Shown: piece after piece, positions 58,601-64,000 of the stretch
Position numbering within the stretch: position 1 is the first letter of the stretch
Layout of the letters: every line of letters begins with the position of its first letter
From: Sclerurus mexicanus
Taxonomy: Eukaryota > Chordata > Aves > Passeriformes > Furnariidae
Reading direction: 5' to 3'
Length of the DNA stretch: 64,000 nt
Assembly (NCBI GenBank): GCA_013396755.1
Contig: VWZF01003190.1
Coordinates: 2,409,050-2,473,049, forward strand
The notes under the pieces: generated by a model
Told to the model about the DNA's origin: nothing
The model's input: only the letters and a program-made list of their open reading frames with translations
Databases searched by the model: none
Made by a program: the position numbers and the translations under genes

Positions 58601-61600
58601 AAATATGCATCTACTGCTTGAGGTCTGATTTTGTACTACTACTGGAATAGCACTAAAGGGAGAGCTCCAACCATGGAATCAGTGTAACATGAATGTACGG
58701 TCAGTAACAGGAATTTGGCTTGATCAGTCTGTCTTCACGTGAAAGTCAGGAAATGACTGCCACAGTTCTGTTTTTGAAGGCTGTAGAGGTTTAATGAAAA
58801 TAGCTCAAATTGGTACCATCTACATCTGAATCAGAAAACAGCCCAAATTCAAACCACCTGATTCTGAACTGGAATCTGTAGTCATGTAGCAGGCTTAATT
58901 TTTTTCCTAATGGAATTTGCTACTTGAAAATATTTTGTATATGTTTGATTTCTTCTGCTTTCAGAATATCTGCAGGAAGATGTGCCAGCAATAAGCTGTG
59001 GTGGTGAAGAGTAGAGGGGAAACATGGTTAGCATTAGACTGTCACATGCTGTCTGTGAGGGTTTTGTGCTTGATCGTATGGATCTGGATGCAAATTTGTG
59101 GTACTTTATACCAGGTCAAAAAAGCCCTCAAACTTTATTGTTTAAAACTATGTCAATTTAGATATTGTTCTTTTTCCCCCTCAATTTCTATTTTAATTGA
59201 TACACTGCCTGCTTACTATTCAGTGTCCCATAGATATATTTGGAAACTACGAGTTTATGGAACATGATTTCTCATAATATTCTCTATATTTGCTACTTAC
59301 TGAATGCTACAAACAGGTGAAACAGTGCTGCTTCTCGTTTAAAATAATACATCTGTTTTTTCCAACTGATCTATTTCAATGGATTTTTTTCTTTATCTAG
59401 ATGCTTATAAGCGATTTTAAATTACAGAACACTACTTATATGGGGAAAGTTACATGTGGGCATTTAGTTGTGTCTTAGCAGATGAGAGGAAGGTATGTTT
59501 CTTTCCCAAGTATTTTTAAATAATACTGTTTTCAGAAGTTTTAGTCTCCTCACTGTAAGTCAAATGGCTCAATGCCACAGCATTGAATTTGGAAGACTCC
59601 TATCCACTGCCCTAGAAATCTTAAAACTTTTATCCTTTATCACTTTGTATAATAAATGGCATATTCAAAGTTCTTCATCTAGTAATAGCAGTAGGAGATT
59701 CATTATAAAATGCAACTCTAAATTTAATTGAAAGGGATTTGGGTTTGTCATTAGACTCACTGGAGGAAACAGGTCATACATGTAGGTGTGTACTGCAGGG
59801 TAGGCAAAGATGTGAAAACAGTAAATTTAGTAGGATTTTCTCATGAAGGGTCTTCTGACCAAACACATTTTAGCACCTGCTGAGAAAATGTGTTTTATTT
59901 CTCTGGGGACTGTGTAAAAAGATGCACTTCTGCTTTTCAGTTTTACTGTCATCTGTTCCACATGTGAATACAGAAACACAAAACTTGCTCCTACAGACAC
60001 ACTAATGGTTTAATGTTAAAGCATTTGAGATCAGATTGTCTCAGAGGCAGTGACCTGTGTTGGAGCCAACTGACACCCACTGTGTCTCTTAGGAACGGTG
60101 CTGCTGTTTTTGCTGCAAATCTGATCCCCTTCTGTAGTCGAGTGACTGCAATGGAGATACTCCTGCCTGGCCAGCTTAATCTTGCTCTGACCCTAACCAT
60201 GGAGGGAGAACGTAGGGGCACAGGCTTCTGTGAAGACTGGCAAGCCATGCTTGTTTCTGACTTTTCCCCAGAGCCTGTATACCCTGCTCTCCTTCCTCCT
60301 CACCCCTTGTTGCAACAGGATTACATTGGACAAGTTTGCTTTCCTGTCTGTCCTCCTGTTTGGGGTGTGGATTTACCCTGAAGGGTACTCAGGACGGCTT
60401 CGTGACAGTGCTTAGAAGCTTGGATTATTGGGCCCTGGTGCTGAGAATGACACTTGCATAGAGCAGAGGAGGACCAGAGAGAAGGAGTGGTTTGTTTCCT
60501 TCCTTTCAGCATGTGCCTTCTGAGCATCAGTCAGCATTCAGGCACGGTTAGTGAATGGTCTAAATATGTTTGTGTCCCCGCTGACAAAACTGCTCACACA
60601 GACAAAAGATTTCACAAAAAAATGAAAGTGATGTCTTGAAATAAGATTATTTTTGTATAGAGCTGTTACACATAGCATGGTGCCTTCAGTTCCTGGAAGA
60701 TTCTGAAAAAAGCAATTCTTTTAAAACCACTTCTTTCCTGCACTGACCTGTACTACATACAGCCAAGAGAAAGGGTTTGTGTGTGTATTCTCTGGCACAG
60801 TTTGATAATCTGCAGTGCTTCACTGACCATAATTATGCTGTCTGAGCATTTTCCTATTCCTGCTTGAGAACAGGAAAACTGCTTTTGTCTGTAGTCTTTT
60901 CTACTTCCATGTGTTTACATCTTCTTAAGACTGCTCTCTCCTGTTTATTGGATAACTGGAATTGCCTAACACTGTGTTTTGGGAGCAGAGATGTCACCGA
61001 ACAGAAAAAGCTTCAGAAGTCCCTCTCACCCAAAAATATAGTGGATTTGAAATACCACCTTCAAAAAAAGACAGTGAAATGATCAAGGAAATGGGGGACT
61101 GTCTCAAGAAAGAAATCATTCCTATTAATTAAAAAGTATCAAACTACTATTTAAAATAATAACAAGAGAACATTTTATGAACAGAGATAAAGAGTTTCAT
61201 GGCATACTCTCTTCTATGGAGAAAAGTCACTCAGACTTGTAACTATAGCCATGAAATTTTTCTGTTGTCTAAGACTGCAGATTTTGTGAATTGTTGCTAA
61301 GGATATGTTTACACAGTTGGTAACTTTAATTGCATTAAGACCACAAAAGTGTACCAGACGAATAAGAGTGGCATAGTATATCAAAGAGGGTTATTATTTT
61401 TATGTATCCTAATTTGTAGCATTTATTGCTGCAGTACAGCATTTTAAAAGGTTACTTCATAAGTTTGTGGTCATATGAGCCTGCATCTTTCTACTCTCAG
61501 AGTATATTGGGAGAAAAAGAATCTACATTTAGAATCAAACACTGGATTTCAGAATAAGGTTTCTACGGTTTTTTTTGTTATTGTTTATTTGTTTTTGTTG

Positions 61601-64000
61601 TTTTTACAATCCCCTTAGATTTAAAAATATAAAGGGAACTCAGACAGAATTGGAAGCAGAAAGAAGATCTGATAGAAGTCTACACTTACAGAAACACATA
61701 TATGTAAATTTGAATATCCATTATACTGCATTGTATGTTATAAACAAGTATCCCTTTTCTTTTTTATATTCTTCTAATAGAGAGCAAGAAGGTCACTGTG
61801 TTGAGGAAATGACAATCTAAAATATTTTATGATTCAAAAGTTTCTGACTCTTAGTTTAGAAATCATATACATGAATTATACCTGTACAAGATATTTAATT
61901 TCTAGTCATCAGTGGATTTTACCAACATCCGGAGCATGGACTTGGGTACTTGAACCTTTCTCTGTATTGTAGATATCTGCCTGTGGTTATGTCATACATT
62001 TGAAAGAGTTCTGTTTGTTATTGCCATAATGATGTTGAGTCAGGACTATGTTTATAAATAGAATGATGAGTGAAGACTAGATTGCTATGTACTGTTGTAC
62101 TGTTTGTAATCTGAAACTGTCGACAAGGTATGTACTATTTGCATAGCTTTTGCTATAAAATGTTCATATTATTTAGCAAATAGGAAGACAATAGTGATAC
62201 AGTAGAGTCTTCCAGGGAGAAATTATTGGTTTTCTAGGTATCTTTTCGTTAAGGGCTGTGATTTCTTTCAAACTTAACCTTTCCTCAAGGTCAGTTAACT
62301 TTCATTATTCAGTTCACAGGAGAATTTCTTCTTTTGTGAAAAAACTCGAAGTATCATGAGCTTCTAAAGACATTACAAATTTCTATTATTATTCTCATTC
62401 CTGGTGGAACTGATACTACCAACATGTTCCTGAATCAAAGTTCACAGTGTAATTTCATTTGTTTCAGCATGGCCCATTGGGGTGTTATAGCAGCTCAGCG
62501 AGTGACGTACTGTTCACACACGTGTATGGAGGCACCCACCCCTGCTCATTTGCTTGTTCTTTTCTTCCTTAGGGATCTGATGCACACTAATGTCACAAAC
62601 GTCACGTGAAATAGATCTTTGATCTGACCCAGAATTACTTTAAGTAAGCTGAAACTCAAGAATGTCAGAGTAGAAAGAAACACAATAAGACAGAAACAAC
62701 ATTTTGAGCTTAGAATGACTCTTAGTCTGATTTTGAATGATTTTGGTTCAGAATGACTTCCAAGTCTGCCCAGGCATCTGATGGAGCTCTACCGTGGGGC
62801 TATGTTTCAGCATGTTGTTCATGCATTAGTTGTGAATGAACAACACTTCAAATGCATTCAGAAAGTGGGGATTTCCCAGAAACTGGTGTTCCATCCTGTG
62901 GACTCAGAAGGGTATATGACAGGTATAGATGTGTTGGTTTTGTCCTAGGTTGGTTCTGGACCATTTACATCTCTAATCTTAAAGAATTTATTCCCATTAT
63001 TCATTGTGCTTAAGAGAGGATCTGATACTATATTCACCTTGATGATGATAGAATAATGTTGCTGGAAGGACATCCATCATCTGTAAGGGCTTTGGTCTAC
63101 AATCTGCAATTAGCTACATTTGTTATTTTTGGGTGTTTTATTAGAGCTGCCTTTTTTTTTGTTTAATAAGGTACAAACCAATAAAATACCAATGTGGTGG
63201 AGGTTTATTATACATGTTTAGTACTGCTTTAGTTTAAAAGATGAAATTATTGAAATTTTGGTTTATCTGTACTTTTCAATGCGTCCCTGGAAAGGGATTG
63301 TCTAGCAGAGAATACCTGTAACACTATACATGTGAATCATACTTCTGTTTCTTTAAAAAGAAAAAGTAATGATAGGAAATAATTGACTTTGAAGTTTTTT
63401 TCAGGGTGTATTTAAATCTATCTATTTGTGGACTATATGTGAACATTATTTGTACCAGTAATATAAAAGGAATAGAGCTGGGAGTTGCTGACATTTCAAG
63501 CAATACAAAGAATACTTTTGCTTCTGTGTTCTTGAAGTGTAATATCTATTCTTTAAAGCAACAGTATGGATATGTCTTATATTCCCATGTATTTCTTCAG
63601 AATATTACTGCTTGAGCCAGATAAATGAGATGAGGAAGTCATATACTGACATAAGTAATCAATTATATTGGCCAGATCAGTGACTTATAGAAAGATCTGA
63701 TTATGCTTATGAAATGTATGGTAAGGTAAATTAACTGAAATAGTAACATTTTTAGGTTATCATCTGTATTCTGAGAGATTTTCAAAATAATAAAAAGCCA
63801 TGAAACTGAGAAGTGAGGAACTAAATAGGAGAAATGACAGAGCTGTGGTAGCAGGTGTCTGGGGAAACTGAAGTGCCAGAATTGTGAAGATGAAACTGAG
63901 ACTTAATGCTCTGTCAAGGATATCATTGGATAGTACCCAAAATGTGCAATGGCAGTGGGTGGAGGAGAATGGAAAATAGGAAAGCTAGTATAAGAACTAT
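52601..64000. other. Intergenic DNA upstream of BLNK
   Basis: 11.4 kb with no recognised gene. Besides the CR1 fragment it has two moderately GC-richer patches (about 55440-56170 and 60010-60470) without identifiable homology. Open frames are at most about 122 codons and look like chance. In human the next gene on this side is DNTT, but no DNTT exon is visible here. Confidence 0.6.
54841..55075 (-). mobile_element. CR1-type LINE fragment, minus strand
   Basis: The + strand reads as the reverse complement of a CR1 3' region: 'gagtccaaccattaacct', 'aagtgccacatcaacctg', 'aatggggattccatcacttc', 'ttcagtgaagaaatttttct', 'ttgagaccatttcct'. About 235 bp, 5'-truncated, intergenic upstream of BLNK. 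Confidence 0.85.

Noticed and set aside
60013..60381. 122-codon + frame in the upstream intergenic region
   Set aside because: No recognised similarity, overlapped by an opposite-strand frame, and in a moderately GC-rich patch where stops are less frequent.
1..64000. CRISPR arrays, operons, phage or other prokaryotic systems
   Set aside because: No spaced direct repeats, no closely packed coding frames and no bacterial gene families; the window is plainly vertebrate genomic DNA.

Overview
This window is vertebrate nuclear DNA, almost certainly from a bird. The evidence is small exons with GT/AG splice sites in long AT-rich introns, three CR1-type LINE 3' fragments (the typical avian repeat), and recognisable single-copy vertebrate genes. 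There is no bacterial, phage or plasmid organisation and I see no novel defence or mobile system. Most open frames here are chance reading frames.

Layout. (1) Bases 1-3075, + strand: the C-terminal 1024 codons of ZNF518A, a zinc-finger chromatin protein; its 5' part lies outside the window. Its 3'UTR runs to about 3.8 kb. (2) About 3.85-9.0 kb: intergenic DNA between two converging genes. (3) 9.0-52.2 kb, minus strand: the complete BLNK gene (B-cell linker; the avian orthologue is also called BASH). I rebuilt 22 coding exons by eye from splice sites, phase and similarity to mammalian BLNK. They join without a frame break into 1602 nt (533 aa plus stop). The protein has an N-terminal leucine-rich segment, five YxxP motifs alignable to mammalian BLNK plus one extra, proline-rich SH3-binding segments and a C-terminal SH2 domain. 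Intron 1 (14.6 kb) and intron 2 (7.1 kb) make up half of the gene. (4) 51.9-52.6 kb: a CpG-island-like promoter and 5' region over BLNK exon 1, with a G-quadruplex-type run. (5) 52.7-64 kb: intergenic DNA upstream of BLNK, with one CR1 fragment and no recognised gene.

ZNF518A next to BLNK, tail to tail, matches the order on human chromosome 10q24, which supports both calls. The two genes are neighbours, not a pathway: ZNF518A is a nuclear regulator, while BLNK is a cytoplasmic adaptor that links SYK to PLCG2, BTK, VAV and GRB2 after B-cell receptor engagement.

The most interesting point is the central part of BLNK. Compared with mammalian BLNK, this bird gene carries about 75 extra residues spread over several micro-exons. 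They include one extra YxxP tyrosine and what looks like a duplicated 'YxxP ... PV(S/T)RF ... TKP' cassette. Coordinates of exons are my own manual reading; no alignment or transcript data were available.
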